Positions 29,360-38,225 of a stretch of DNA of 64,000 nt are shown piece by piece. The stretch comes from Mitsuaria sp. 7 (GTDB lineage: Bacteria > Pseudomonadota > Gammaproteobacteria > Burkholderiales > Burkholderiaceae_C). The notes under the pieces were generated by a model. It did not search any database, had not been told where the DNA came from, and worked only from the letters and a program-made list of their open reading frames with translations. Within the stretch, counting starts at the first letter, position 1. Each line of letters opens with the position of its first letter. The DNA is taken from positions 680,163 through 744,162 of the forward strand of contig NZ_CP011514.1 of NCBI RefSeq assembly GCF_001653795.1, given 5' to 3'. The position numbers were made by a program, and so were the translations under genes.

Positions 29360-30319
29360 ATGAGCCACCGCGCCGCCGTCCTGCTGATGCTGCTGGTCAC
29401 GCTGCTGTGGAGCACGGCCGGCGCGGTGTCGCGTCACCTGGACTCGGCGCGCGGCTTCGAGGTGACCTTCTGGCGCAGCGCGTTCAACGCGCTGGCGCTG
29501 ACGGTGCTGCTGCCGCTGCTGCGCGGCCGGGACTACTGGCGGCACGCGCTGCCGCGCCTGCGCCGTTCTCCGCCGGTGCTGGCCTCGGGCCTGTGCTGGG
29601 CCGTGATGTACACGGCCTTCATGCTGGCGCTGACGATGACCGGCGTGGCCAACGTGCTGGTGACGATGGCGCTGGGCCCGCTGCTGACGGCGCTGTTCGC
29701 GCGGGTATTCCTCCATCAGCGCCTGGCCGCGCGGACCTGGGTGGCGATCTGGGTCGCGAGCGCCGGCATCGCGTGGATGTTCGCCAGCGAGATGAGCGCC
29801 GGGCCCTCCGCGTGGCTGGGCATGGGCGTCGCGCTGGCCGTGCCCGTCGCCGCGGCCAGCAACTGGACGCTGCTGCAGGCTGCCGCCGTCGCGGCCCGCG
29901 CCCGCACTCAAGCCGACACGGACGCCGACGCCAATGAGGGCGACGGCGGCATCGACCTGCTCCCCGCGGTCTGGCTCGGCGCGCTGCTGTCGGCGCTCGC
30001 CACGCTGCCGCTGGCCTGGCCGTTCGCGGCGTCGGGCCGGGACCTGCTGCTGCTCGCGGGCCTGGGCGTGTTCCAGCTGGCGCTGCCGTGCCTGATCGTC
30101 GTCCGGCTGACGCGGGTGCTGCCCGCGGCGGAGGTGGCGTTGCTGGGCCTGATGGAAGTGCTGCTGGGCGTGCTGTGGGCCTGGCTGCTGGCGGATGAGG
30201 CGCCGTCACCGGCGGCGCTGCTCGGGGGTGTTATGGTGCTGGCCGCATTGATTGGTAACGAGCTGCTGGCCGCGTGGCGCCGCCCGGCAGCTTCTACGAG
30301 TGGAGAGATGTCGCTGTGA
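29360..30319 (+). CDS. EamA/DMT-family transporter
   Basis: A 319-residue permease with ten hydrophobic helices in two EamA repeats (VTLLWSTAGAVSRHLDS near the start, GLMEVLLGVLWAWLLADEAPS near the end). A hydrophilic insert of about 20 residues (Ala/Asp-rich, around 180-200) separates the halves. An ATG 18 bases upstream (29342) is also in frame. The stop overlaps the GTG start of the next gene (GTGA at 30316-30319), so the two are translationally coupled. The 50-bp region before the start carries imperfect ATGAAGAC repeats. Confidence 0.85.
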   Translation: MSHRAAVLLMLLVTLLWSTAGAVSRHLDSARGFEVTFWRSAFNALALTVLLPLLRGRDYWRHALPRLRRSPPVLASGLCWAVMYTAFMLALTMTGVANVLVTMALGPLLTALFARVFLHQRLAARTWVAIWVASAGIAWMFASEMSAGPSAWLGMGVALAVPVAAASNWTLLQAAAVAARARTQADTDADANEGDGGIDLLPAVWLGALLSALATLPLAWPFAASGRDLLLLAGLGVFQLALPCLIVVRLTRVLPAAEVALLGLMEVLLGVLWAWLLADEAPSPAALLGGVMVLAALIGNELLAAWRRPAASTSGEMSL

Positions 30320-31431
30320 TTCCGTCGCTGCAATCCGAAGGACTGGTCCTGGCCGAGGTCAACGGCTGCCTGGGCCTGATCACCTTGAACCGTCCGCAGG
30401 CGCTGAACGCGCTGTCGCTGGCCATGATCCGCGACATGACCACGCTGCTGACCGCGTGGGCGCAGGATCCCGCGATCCAGGCCGTCGCCCTGATGGGCGC
30501 CGGGCGTGAGGGCAAACCCGCGGCGTTCTGCGCGGGCGGCGACATCCGCTTCTTCCACCAGGCCGCGCTCGCCGGCGGTGACGCGATGGACGCGCTGGAC
30601 GCGTTCTTCACCGAGGAATACGCGCTCAACCACCTCATCCACCAGTTCCCCAAGCCCTTCATCGCGCTGATGGACGGCGTGGTGATGGGCGGCGGCATGG
30701 GCATCAGCCAAGGCGCGCGGCTGCGCGTGCTGACGGAGCACTCCAGGCTCGCGATGCCCGAGACCAACATCGGCCTGTTCCCGGACGTGGGCGGCGGCTA
30801 CTTCCTGTCGCGCTGCCCCGGCCGCAGCGGCGAGTGGCTGGCGCTGACGGGCCAGGTCATCGGCGCGGGCGACGCGATCGAGCTCGGCCTGGGCGACGTC
30901 TTCGTCCGCAGCAGCGAGCTGCCCGCGATCGTCGAGGGCCTGCGGACCGGCGTGCAGGACAGCGCCGAACACGTGGTCGCGACGGTGATGGAGCGCGTCG
31001 ACCTCGCGCCGGTCGCCGAGCACTGGAACTCGCGCGCGCTGATCAACCGGCACTTCTCGGCGGCCTCGGTGCCGGCGCTGTTCGCGTCGCTGGAGGCGGA
31101 TGCCGATCCCTGGGCGCAGCACACGCTGGCGACGCTCCGGCAGCGCTCGCCGCTGATGATGGCGGTCACGCTGGAGCAGATCCGGCGCGCCGGGACGATG
31201 AGCCTGGCCGACGACCTGCGCATGGAGCGCGACCTGGTGCACCACTGCTTCCACCTGCGGCCCGGCGCGGCCAGCGAGACGGTCGAGGGCGTGCGCGCGC
31301 TGGCCGTCGACAAGGACCATGCGCCGAAGTGGAACCCCGCCCGCATCGAGGACGTGACGCGCGCCGACGTCGAGGCTTTCTTCCAGAGTCCGTGGAAGGC
31401 GTCCGGGCATCCGCTGCGCGCGCTCGACTGA
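30316..31431 (+). CDS. 3-hydroxyisobutyryl-CoA hydrolase-like enoyl-CoA hydratase family protein
   Basis: A 371-residue crotonase-superfamily protein of the HIBYL-CoA hydrolase/ECH_2 group, which acts in valine breakdown. Evidence is LITLNRPQALNALSLAM, the oxyanion-hole segment FCAGGDIRFFH, MDGVVMGGGMGIS and the MPETNIGLFPDVGGGYFLS block that marks this subgroup, together with the longer C-terminal half. The GTG at 30316 has a GGAGAG ribosome-binding site (30302-30307) and overlaps the transporter stop. No other valine-pathway genes are near. Confidence 0.87.
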   Translation: MIPSLQSEGLVLAEVNGCLGLITLNRPQALNALSLAMIRDMTTLLTAWAQDPAIQAVALMGAGREGKPAAFCAGGDIRFFHQAALAGGDAMDALDAFFTEEYALNHLIHQFPKPFIALMDGVVMGGGMGISQGARLRVLTEHSRLAMPETNIGLFPDVGGGYFLSRCPGRSGEWLALTGQVIGAGDAIELGLGDVFVRSSELPAIVEGLRTGVQDSAEHVVATVMERVDLAPVAEHWNSRALINRHFSAASVPALFASLEADADPWAQHTLATLRQRSPLMMAVTLEQIRRAGTMSLADDLRMERDLVHHCFHLRPGAASETVEGVRALAVDKDHAPKWNPARIEDVTRADVEAFFQSPWKASGHPLRALD

Positions 31432-31578
31432 TCGCGGGTCCATGGATCGCCCGCGCTGTCCCTCACGGGAGTGACGGGCAATACCCGACCCCGCGTTTTC
31501 AGAGAATCTTCACAACCGCTCCCTAGAGTCGCCGCACGCCGCACCCCACGTGCGGATTGATTTCGGAGCGACGGACGG

Positions 31579-33705
31579 ATGACGATCAGGCGAGGGCCCG
31601 GTGCCGCGAACAGGGCGCGCTTAGGCGCGGTGGTGTTGGCGGTCTGCGGCCCCGCGTGTGCCCAGATATCAGGGATCGTCGCCAAGGCGGAGCCGGTCAC
31701 CCTCGACCGCGTCGAGCTCAGCGGTCGCCACTACGAGAACGGCATCGGCACGACGGACGCCGCCTCGCAAGGCGCCGTGCGCGCCGAGCTGCTGAAGAGC
31801 CGCCCCGCGCTGCGACCCGGCGAGGTCCTCGAGTTCGTGCCGGGGCTGATCGTCACGCAGCACAGCGGGGACGGGAAAGCCAACCAGTACTTCCTGCGCG
31901 GTTTCAACCTCGACCACGGCACCGACTTCGCCACGACGGTCATGGGACTGCCGGTCAACATGCCGAGTCACGCGCACGGGCAGGGCTACTCGGACCTCAA
32001 CTTCCTGATCCCCGAACTGGTCGAGCGCATCGACTACCGCAAGGGCCCGTACTTCGCCGGCAACGGCGACTTCGCGGCGGCGGGGTCGGCGGACATCGGC
32101 TACTTCCGTCGGCTCGACGATCCCTTCGTCGCGCTCACGTTGGGGGAGGGCAGGTACCGTCGTGGCCTGGTGGCGGGATCGACGGACGTGGGCGGCGGCA
32201 TGCAGCTGCTCGGCGCCGTGGAAGCGATGCGCAATGACGGTCCGTGGAAACTGCCCGAGGACCTGAACCGGCGCAATGTCGTGCTGAGCTTGTCTGGCGG
32301 CACGGGAGGCACGGGCGGCGCCCGGGGCACGAGCGGCGATCGTTGGCGCATCGGACTGATGGACTACCGCGCGGACTGGACGTCGACGGACCAGATCCCC
32401 CAGCGGCTGATCGATGCGGGCACCTTCGAGGGTCGACCGTTCGGTCGCTTCGATGCGATCGATCCGAGCGACGGCGGCGACACGCGTCGCAGCAGCCTCT
32501 CCGCGGAATGGCAGCGCGACACGGACGGCACAACCACGCGTTTCGCTGCCTACGCGATGGCCTACAAGCTGGCGCTGTACTCGAACTTCACCTACGCGAT
32601 GGAGCGCCCCGACGCAGGCGACCAATTCGCGCAGAAGGACGACCGCAAGGTCTACGGCCTGAGCGGCAGTCACGCGTTCGACCACACGCTGGGCGGCCTG
32701 CCGGCGCGCTCGGAATTCGGCTTCCAGATGCGCCAGGACCGGGCGCGGGTGGGGCTGTTCAACACGATGGCGCGCGCGGTCGTCGATCCGGAGACCGACA
32801 CGACGCGCGACGACGACGTGCGCGAGACGCTGGCCGGCGTGTACGGCCAGACGAGCATCGAACTCACGCCCTGGGCGCGTTCGGTGCTCGGCCTGCGCGC
32901 GGACCAGGGACGCTTCCGCGTGGACCACCGCGCGGGGGAGGGCAACTCCGGCAACGCGCGCGAGACGCTGGTCTCGCCGAAGTTCTCGCTGGTGCTGGGG
33001 CCGTGGGCAAAGACCGAGTTCTTCGTCAACGCCGGCCGCGGCTTCCACAGCAACGATGCGCGCGGCGTGACGAGCGCGATCGATCCAGCGCAAGGTCTGG
33101 TGAAGGCCAAGGGTTACGAGCTCGGCCTGCGCAGCGAGATCGTGCCGGGTCTGCAGAGCTCGGTGGCGTTGTGGAAGCTGGACTTCGACTCGGAGCTGGT
33201 CTACGTCGGCGACGCTGGCGCGACCGAAGCGAATCGTCCGAGCAGGCGTCGCGGCATCGAGTGGAACAACCGCTACGTGCCGCTGCCCTGGCTGCTGATC
33301 GACGCGGACCTCGCGTGGACTCACGCGCGCTTCTCCGACGCCGATCCTGCGGGCAATCGCATTCCGAATGCAGTCGACAAGGTCGCTTCGATGGGCGTGA
33401 CCGTGCGCGAGTTGGGACCGTGGTCGGCGAGCCTGCAATGGCGCTACCTCGGCAGCGGCGCGCTGATCGAGGACAACAGCGTCCGTTCGCATTCCTCGCT
33501 GACGACCAACCTGCGCGTGAGCCGGCGTTTCGGCACGAAGACCGAGCTGACGCTGGACGTCTTCAATCTCTTAGCCCGCAAGGTCAACGACATCGAGTAC
33601 TTCTACGAATCGCAGCTGCCGGGCGAAGCCGCGCCGGTCGCCGATCGCCACGTGCATCCCGCCGAACCGCGCACCTGGCGCGTCACGCTGCGCCGCAGCT
33701 TCTGA
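31579..33705 (+). CDS. TonB-dependent outer-membrane receptor
   Basis: A 708-residue outer-membrane receptor. A signal peptide (about 1-28, ending PACAQ) is followed by the plug domain: a TonB-box-like LDRVELSG, then LEFVPGLIVTQHSGDGKANQYFLRGF and the GPYFAGNGDFAAAGSADI turn. The barrel ends with a terminal Phe (WRVTLRRSF). A His-rich segment (NMPSHAHGQGYSD) lies in the plug and another (VADRHVHPAEPRTW) near the end, so a metal or metal-complex substrate is possible. It stands alone after a 147-bp gap with a CCGCAC/GTGCGG palindrome at 31539-31555. The first HEPN cassette follows directly. Confidence 0.85.
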   Translation: MTIRRGPGAANRARLGAVVLAVCGPACAQISGIVAKAEPVTLDRVELSGRHYENGIGTTDAASQGAVRAELLKSRPALRPGEVLEFVPGLIVTQHSGDGKANQYFLRGFNLDHGTDFATTVMGLPVNMPSHAHGQGYSDLNFLIPELVERIDYRKGPYFAGNGDFAAAGSADIGYFRRLDDPFVALTLGEGRYRRGLVAGSTDVGGGMQLLGAVEAMRNDGPWKLPEDLNRRNVVLSLSGGTGGTGGARGTSGDRWRIGLMDYRADWTSTDQIPQRLIDAGTFEGRPFGRFDAIDPSDGGDTRRSSLSAEWQRDTDGTTTRFAAYAMAYKLALYSNFTYAMERPDAGDQFAQKDDRKVYGLSGSHAFDHTLGGLPARSEFGFQMRQDRARVGLFNTMARAVVDPETDTTRDDDVRETLAGVYGQTSIELTPWARSVLGLRADQGRFRVDHRAGEGNSGNARETLVSPKFSLVLGPWAKTEFFVNAGRGFHSNDARGVTSAIDPAQGLVKAKGYELGLRSEIVPGLQSSVALWKLDFDSELVYVGDAGATEANRPSRRRGIEWNNRYVPLPWLLIDADLAWTHARFSDADPAGNRIPNAVDKVASMGVTVRELGPWSASLQWRYLGSGALIEDNSVRSHSSLTTNLRVSRRFGTKTELTLDVFNLLARKVNDIEYFYESQLPGEAAPVADRHVHPAEPRTWRVTLRRSF

Positions 33706-33740
33706 CGCGGCGCTGAATCAATGACCTCTTCTGCGTAGAC

Positions 33741-33839
33741 GCAGGGGGACTGACCTACTTCAATCAACGCCCCCCATCGGAACGCCCTTTGGAGGGAATC
33801 GACAAACGCCTCTTCGATCCGACACTGCATGCATTCGAG
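33741..33839 (+). promoter_or_regulatory. Conserved 99-nt leader element, copy A
   Basis: One of three copies that align without gaps over 99 nt (75 identities with copy B and 68 with copy C, counted by hand). It starts GCAGGGGGAC, has a GGGGG/CCCCC outer stem with a TGA/TCA inner stem, then a CCC-loop-GGG hairpin, and ends with the invariant CGACACTGCATGC block at 33820-33832. In this copy the second hairpin's lower stem has mismatches. It ends 42 bp before the start codon of the first cassette gene. Confidence 0.75.
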
Positions 33840-33881
33840 CCGTGAGCTCAGTGGTTGTTGAAGTGGAAATGGAGAGATGCA

Positions 33882-34484
33882 ATGGCGTTTGCAGAAGTGG
33901 AATTTGATTTGGAGATGGAGCCGGAGGCCGATTGGCTGGATGAGCGGGTGACCGAGCCAGAGACGGCATCGGCGCATTCCTTGTCGCCTGGCAACCCGTC
34001 GACCGCGGCGGAGCTTGAGTCGCTGGAAGACCGGCCCGGGCTGGCTCGGCTGATTCGCATGTTGCGCGCGCCCGAAGAGTTCTTTGGAACTCCGTCCGAG
34101 CGCAAGGCCAGGGACCGGGGAGAAGTGGTCGACTGGGCATCGGCGCCGCACGAGATTGGCGACTTCCTCGACTATTGGGGAACTCGCTGCAGCGATGTCT
34201 TGTTCCACCTGCACTTGGGGGCTGAAGTGCTCCTCAAGAACGGTGTCCGAATCTGCGCCGGAGAGATGGCGATTCTCTTTCTCTATGAGGAGGACACCAT
34301 GGACATCTTCATCGAGTTGAGCGTCGATGCCAACTGGAAGCAGGCCAGTGACTTGACGCGTGAACTCGACAGGGTGGCCACGCAGCTTGGGGTGCCGTAC
34401 CACGGCTTCTGCTTCAAGTTTGTTCAAGGAGCCGGGGACGAAGAAACGGATGAACGTTTCGATTGGGATCACGATCTGGACTGA
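33882..34484 (+). CDS. Unknown cassette protein 1, copy A (HEPN partner)
   Basis: I do not recognise this 200-residue family. A 45-residue acidic N-terminus precedes a region aligned with the other copies: LIRMLRAPEEFFG (their LLAEPTALFG), VVDW, a helix LDYWGTRCSDVLFHLHLGAEVLLKNGVRICAGE (one Cys in place of their LCNCPP pair), and a C-terminal alpha/beta part. It ends in an acidic tail. It has no nucleotidyltransferase motif of the kind found in MNT antitoxins. GGAGAG at 33871-33876 supports the ATG at 33882. It lies 9 bp before the HEPN gene. This copy is clearly the most diverged. It may be an antitoxin or sensor; the function is unknown. Confidence 0.7.
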   Translation: MAFAEVEFDLEMEPEADWLDERVTEPETASAHSLSPGNPSTAAELESLEDRPGLARLIRMLRAPEEFFGTPSERKARDRGEVVDWASAPHEIGDFLDYWGTRCSDVLFHLHLGAEVLLKNGVRICAGEMAILFLYEEDTMDIFIELSVDANWKQASDLTRELDRVATQLGVPYHGFCFKFVQGAGDEETDERFDWDHDLD

Positions 34485-34493
34485 GGAGCCCAC

Positions 34494-34877
34494 ATGTCAA
34501 TCAAACCCGAAGACCTTCTGAAAATCGCGAACGAGCAATCCCGCCAGGATGGCGAGCCGTGGCGCCGTTCTGCCATCTCCCGCGCGTACTACGCGTCTTT
34601 CCATCGATGCCTGGCGTGGGAGCGTGGGTTGGCCCGGCGTGGCAAGGCCCCGAAGCAAGGCGGTATTCACCAGCGACTGATCGACAGGCTCGGTGCTCCA
34701 AGTGGGGTGTGTACGCTGAAGCAGAAGAGTCAATCGATCGATCTGCACCGGCTCCTGATCCGGCAGAAGGACCAGCGCGTGATTGCTGACTATCGTCTGC
34801 GCCGCTCGGTGAGCGAGACCGATCTCAAGGAACAACTCCGCGACGCGCGGCTGCTCTTCAAGACCTGCGGGAGCTGA
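34494..34877 (+). CDS. HEPN-domain protein, copy A
   Basis: A 127-residue, all-helical protein resembling the COG1895/COG2250 HEPN family. ISRAYYASFHRC (28-39) matches the family's SRAYYAMFHA, GIHQRLIDRL (57-66) matches its THxGVxxLF position, and RVIADYRLRRSVSETDL (95-111) matches its xxSDYxxxxEVSEEEA end. Arg30 and His37 form an R-x6-H pair; whether this is the RNase R-x4-6-H motif is uncertain. The ribosome-binding site GAGGAG overlaps the stop of the gene upstream. It is likely the effector or toxin of a two-gene module, judged by family. Confidence 0.75.
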   Translation: MSIKPEDLLKIANEQSRQDGEPWRRSAISRAYYASFHRCLAWERGLARRGKAPKQGGIHQRLIDRLGAPSGVCTLKQKSQSIDLHRLLIRQKDQRVIADYRLRRSVSETDLKEQLRDARLLFKTCGS

Positions 34878-34878
34878 T

Positions 34879-34912
34879 GACGATCAATGCGCCTCCCGGC
34901 GCATTGATCGTC
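34879..34912. terminator. Perfect 15-bp hairpin between convergent genes
   Basis: Bases 34879-34893 and 34898-34912 are exact reverse complements around a TCCC loop. The hairpin starts one base after the HEPN gene stop and ends 31 bp before the end of the convergent PEP-CTERM gene. It can serve both strands, though neither side has a T-tract. Confidence 0.75.
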
Positions 34913-34943
34913 GTCGCGGGGCCGGGGAGGTCCCGGCGGGGAT

Positions 34944-35612
34944 TTACTTCGGCTGCTTGCGCCGCGCCACGAATCCGACGGCCGCGAGGCCGGCGAGCAT
35001 CAACGCGTAGGTACCCGGCTCCGGCACCGCCGTGATGGCGATGTTGTCGATCGCGCCATTCAGACCGCCGCTGAACACCAGCGAGCGTCCTACGCCGGCG
35101 AAGCTCACCGACGCCAGGTCGAAGTGGCAGTACGACGAATCCGTGCAGCCCAGTTGCGCGTTGTTGGCCAGCGAGAACGAACCCAGGATGGATCCCGTGC
35201 CGTTCAGGCCGCTGTAGATCGTGACCGCGCTGGCCAGCGCGCTGGCCGACGAGTAGTACAGCGACACCTCGCCGGTGAAGCCCTTGGCGACGTTCATCAG
35301 GCCGGTCTCGCCCATGTTGTTGAACATCACGCCGCCCATGGTCGGGGCGTTGCTGAAGTAGTTGCCGCTCGGGCTGTCGGCCAGGCCGTCGTTGGCCAGG
35401 CCCAGGATGGAGCCGCTGAAGGACACGCCCAGGTTGACGCCGCTCAGGCCGGCGCCGTCGGTGCCGCCGTTGTAGTAATCGGCGACCGAGGCGAAGCTCG
35501 TCGGGCCGTCGAAGTCGATCCAGGCGTTGGCGGCCTGCGCCGGCGCCGCGGACAGGGCGAGGGCCGACAGCGCGGCCAGGGACATCAGGACGGGGGAAGC
35601 AGCACGCTTCAT
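34944..35612 (-). CDS. PEP-CTERM sorting-domain protein
   Basis: A 222-residue exported protein. A signal peptide (about 1-28, ending AAPAQAA) is followed by a Gly/Ser/Asn-rich beta domain, likely lectin- or matrix-like, with one Cys pair (GCTDSSYC). The C-terminal sorting signal is VPEPGTYALMLAGLAAVGF followed by ARRKQ, the PEP-CTERM/exosortase pattern used by biofilm-forming Gram-negative bacteria. No exosortase gene is in the window. It is divergent from the PHP phosphoesterase gene, sharing a 282-bp upstream region. Confidence 0.9.
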   Translation of the reverse strand: MKRAASPVLMSLAALSALALSAAPAQAANAWIDFDGPTSFASVADYYNGGTDGAGLSGVNLGVSFSGSILGLANDGLADSPSGNYFSNAPTMGGVMFNNMGETGLMNVAKGFTGEVSLYYSSASALASAVTIYSGLNGTGSILGSFSLANNAQLGCTDSSYCHFDLASVSFAGVGRSLVFSGGLNGAIDNIAITAVPEPGTYALMLAGLAAVGFVARRKQPK

Positions 35613-35894
35613 GGGAGTTCTCCGGGTGGGGGTCAGGGGTTGCCTCCCGCATGCGGACCTGGACGACCGGTCGGATCGGGCACGCACGTTGGGACGCTTC
35701 GGCCGCGAGTCTCGAATCCGTCCAAGGCAGTCGCGTGACGGAAGTCTCGTTCCACGGGTTTCCCGCGTCCCTGGTTTCAGGGGACGCGTTTCCGGCAGCT
35801 GCCACGGCGCTGTCACGGCTCGGTCAAGCCGGCTTTCTACGCTCCGCGTGACTTTTTCCTCATCCGGTCCTCGCCGACTCCTGGAGCAACCACC

Positions 35895-38147
35895 ATGCGC
35901 TTCCCCTTCGCCCGACGCGACGTCGCCCTCGCCGCGCTCGCCGCCCTCGGCTCCCTCTCGCTGAGCACCGTCTCCGCGCCAGCCGCCGCCGCGGGCAAGA
36001 CCCCCGGCCGCTACGTCAGCGGCGACTTCCACAACCACACCACCTGCTCGGACGGCTCGATCTCGATGCAGAAGCTGGTCAAGAAGGTCACCGACAAGCA
36101 GGACACCCCCTGGGGCCTGGACTGGTTCGTCCAGGCCGGCCATGGCGGCAACGGCAACCGCAACTGCACGCTGGTGGAGGACGCCTCGCTGTCCACCCCG
36201 TCCTACCCGTTCGTGCAGGGCCAGGGTCCGACGACGACCTGGACCGCCAGCATCGGCGCGGCCGCGATCAAGGGCGACGGCGGCGGCGTCGGCGGCAACG
36301 GCAACATGTGGCGCTGGCAGTCGCTGCAGGAATTCCAGTACCCGCTGCTGGAGTACCTGTCGGTCGCCAAGAACGTCCCGCTGTTCATCGGCATGGAATC
36401 GGTCGTCGCCGGCCATGAGCACTCGTCGATGTCCATCGTGACCGGCCAGATGCCCGTCGGCATCGACACCGTCACGCTGCCCGCCAGCGGCAGCTTCTCC
36501 GCGCTGGGCAACGCCGACGCGCTGGCCCAGTGGTCCTACTGCTTCGACCGCGGCGACACCGACCGCAGCCGCGGCAACGTCACCGGCAGCACCGTGGGCA
36601 ACAACTGGAACTGCGCCGTCGCGGGCAGCAACAGCCAGGCCGATGTGAGCTGGAACGCCCAGGCCCAGAAGCTGATGCCCGCCAGCGGCGCCGGCGTCGG
36701 CACGCGCGGCCACCTGAAGACGGTCGAGGCGCTGAAGTGGATGGCGCAGAACCATGCCACCGCCAGCTACTACGTGCCGGCCCACCTGGAGCGCGCCGGC
36801 CCGTTCTACGCCGACGGCAACCAGGGCTTCAACGTCGAGCACCTGCGCAACTTCAACAACGCGGCCCCGGGCATCGCCTTCGGCTTCGAATCGCAGCCGG
36901 GTCACGGCGCCTCGGCCAACCGCGGCGAGTACCAGGTCAACCGCAACACCTTCGGCACCGAGAAGGTCGACTCGGTCGGCGGCACGACCTTCGGCGGCAC
37001 CGGCGTGTATGCGGGCGTGGTCGGCGGCGTGTGGGACGCGCTGCTGGGCGAAGGTCGCAACTTCTGGTTCTTCGCCAGCTCCGACTGGCACAACCGCGGC
37101 AGCTTCGGTCCTGACGACCGCCGCTCGACGCAGGACTTCTACCCCGGCGAATACCAGCGCACCTACGCGATGGTCCGCAACGGCACCGACAAGCTGCGTC
37201 CGCAGTCCATCGTGAACGGTCTGCGCTCGGGCAACGCGTGGTCGACGACCGGTCAGCTGATCGACCGCCTGGCCGTGGTCGTCTGCGCGTCGTACGCCGG
37301 CCCGGGCGCGCGCAGCAGCGCCTCGGTCGAGCAGCTCGCGCTGAACGCCGCCTCCGGCAACACCGACACCGACGTGACCGGCTGCGCCACGATGGGCGAG
37401 AAGCTGGTGGTGCGTCCGGGCGCCGAGCTCGTCGTCGCCGTCGCGGTGCGCGACCCGGCGGGCACGAACTACTCGCCCTACAGCTTCCCGAATCCGTCGC
37501 TCAAGCAGGTGGGCATCGAGCAGCCGATCAACCAGCCGGTGCTGGACCACATCGACCTGATCCGCGGCCTGGTCAGCGGCTACCGCGCGCCGGGCTCGGC
37601 CGACTACGCCGGCGAATGGCCGCGCAACACCAACTGGCTGCGCACCGACGGCACGACCACGGGTCTGGCCAGCGTCCCGGCCGCGGCGAAGAACACGACG
37701 GCCGCGGTGATCCGCACCTTCAACGGTGCCGGCTCGTCGCCGTGGGTGAAGGTGAACTCCGGCGCGGACAGCACGCAGTTCCTGAAGATGAGCTACCGCA
37801 TCCCGGCGGTGACCGCATCGCAGTACGTGCGCCTGCGCGGCACCAACCTGCCGGCGTCGGTGCCGTTCGAGACCGACGGCAGCGGCAACCCGCTGGCCGA
37901 CCTGTACACCAACGCCAACGACTCGACCAAGCTGCGCATCGCCTGCACGACGGTGGGCACCAATGTCCCGGCCAACGGCGGGACCTACACCGGCACGACG
38001 ATCGACGGCTGCCCCAATCACCTGCCGACCGTCGGCGGCGTGAAGTACGTGGCCTACGACGTGGCGGCCTGGTCGGACCTCTGGTTCTACAGCAACCCCG
38101 TCTACATCGAAGTCAGCGGTTCGACCCAGGTGGCCGGCGTGAAGTAA
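35895..38147 (+). CDS. Secreted PHP-type metal-dependent phosphoesterase (DUF3604-like)
   Basis: A 750-residue exported protein. The N-terminus FARRDVALAALAALG carries an Arg pair before the hydrophobic stretch, compatible with Tat or Sec export, cleaved after SAPAAAA. The mature part opens with SGDFHNHTTCSDGS, the first PHP metal motif (His46, His48). GMESVVAGHEHSS and ASSDWHNRG supply further His/Asp ligands. The C-terminal half is beta-rich. It resembles DUF3604 proteins, which tend to occur next to PPIase and HupE genes as here; that association is from memory. A strong terminator at 38169-38206 separates it from the next gene. The substrate is unknown. Confidence 0.75.
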   Translation: MRFPFARRDVALAALAALGSLSLSTVSAPAAAAGKTPGRYVSGDFHNHTTCSDGSISMQKLVKKVTDKQDTPWGLDWFVQAGHGGNGNRNCTLVEDASLSTPSYPFVQGQGPTTTWTASIGAAAIKGDGGGVGGNGNMWRWQSLQEFQYPLLEYLSVAKNVPLFIGMESVVAGHEHSSMSIVTGQMPVGIDTVTLPASGSFSALGNADALAQWSYCFDRGDTDRSRGNVTGSTVGNNWNCAVAGSNSQADVSWNAQAQKLMPASGAGVGTRGHLKTVEALKWMAQNHATASYYVPAHLERAGPFYADGNQGFNVEHLRNFNNAAPGIAFGFESQPGHGASANRGEYQVNRNTFGTEKVDSVGGTTFGGTGVYAGVVGGVWDALLGEGRNFWFFASSDWHNRGSFGPDDRRSTQDFYPGEYQRTYAMVRNGTDKLRPQSIVNGLRSGNAWSTTGQLIDRLAVVVCASYAGPGARSSASVEQLALNAASGNTDTDVTGCATMGEKLVVRPGAELVVAVAVRDPAGTNYSPYSFPNPSLKQVGIEQPINQPVLDHIDLIRGLVSGYRAPGSADYAGEWPRNTNWLRTDGTTTGLASVPAAAKNTTAAVIRTFNGAGSSPWVKVNSGADSTQFLKMSYRIPAVTASQYVRLRGTNLPASVPFETDGSGNPLADLYTNANDSTKLRIACTTVGTNVPANGGTYTGTTIDGCPNHLPTVGGVKYVAYDVAAWSDLWFYSNPVYIEVSGSTQVAGVK

Positions 38148-38168
38148 ACGCCGGGCCCTGAAGCCCTC

Positions 38169-38206
38169 TGCGCCGCGCGTTTCGACGCGCGGCGCATTTC
38201 CATTTT
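38169..38206 (+). terminator. Rho-independent terminator after the PHP gene
   Basis: Twelve perfect base pairs (38169-38180 with 38185-38196) around a TTCG tetraloop are followed by TTTCCATTTT. This is the clearest intrinsic terminator in the window. Some read-through may supply the operon that starts 20 bp later. Confidence 0.85.
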
Positions 38207-38225
38207 CAGAAGTGATCCGATTGCC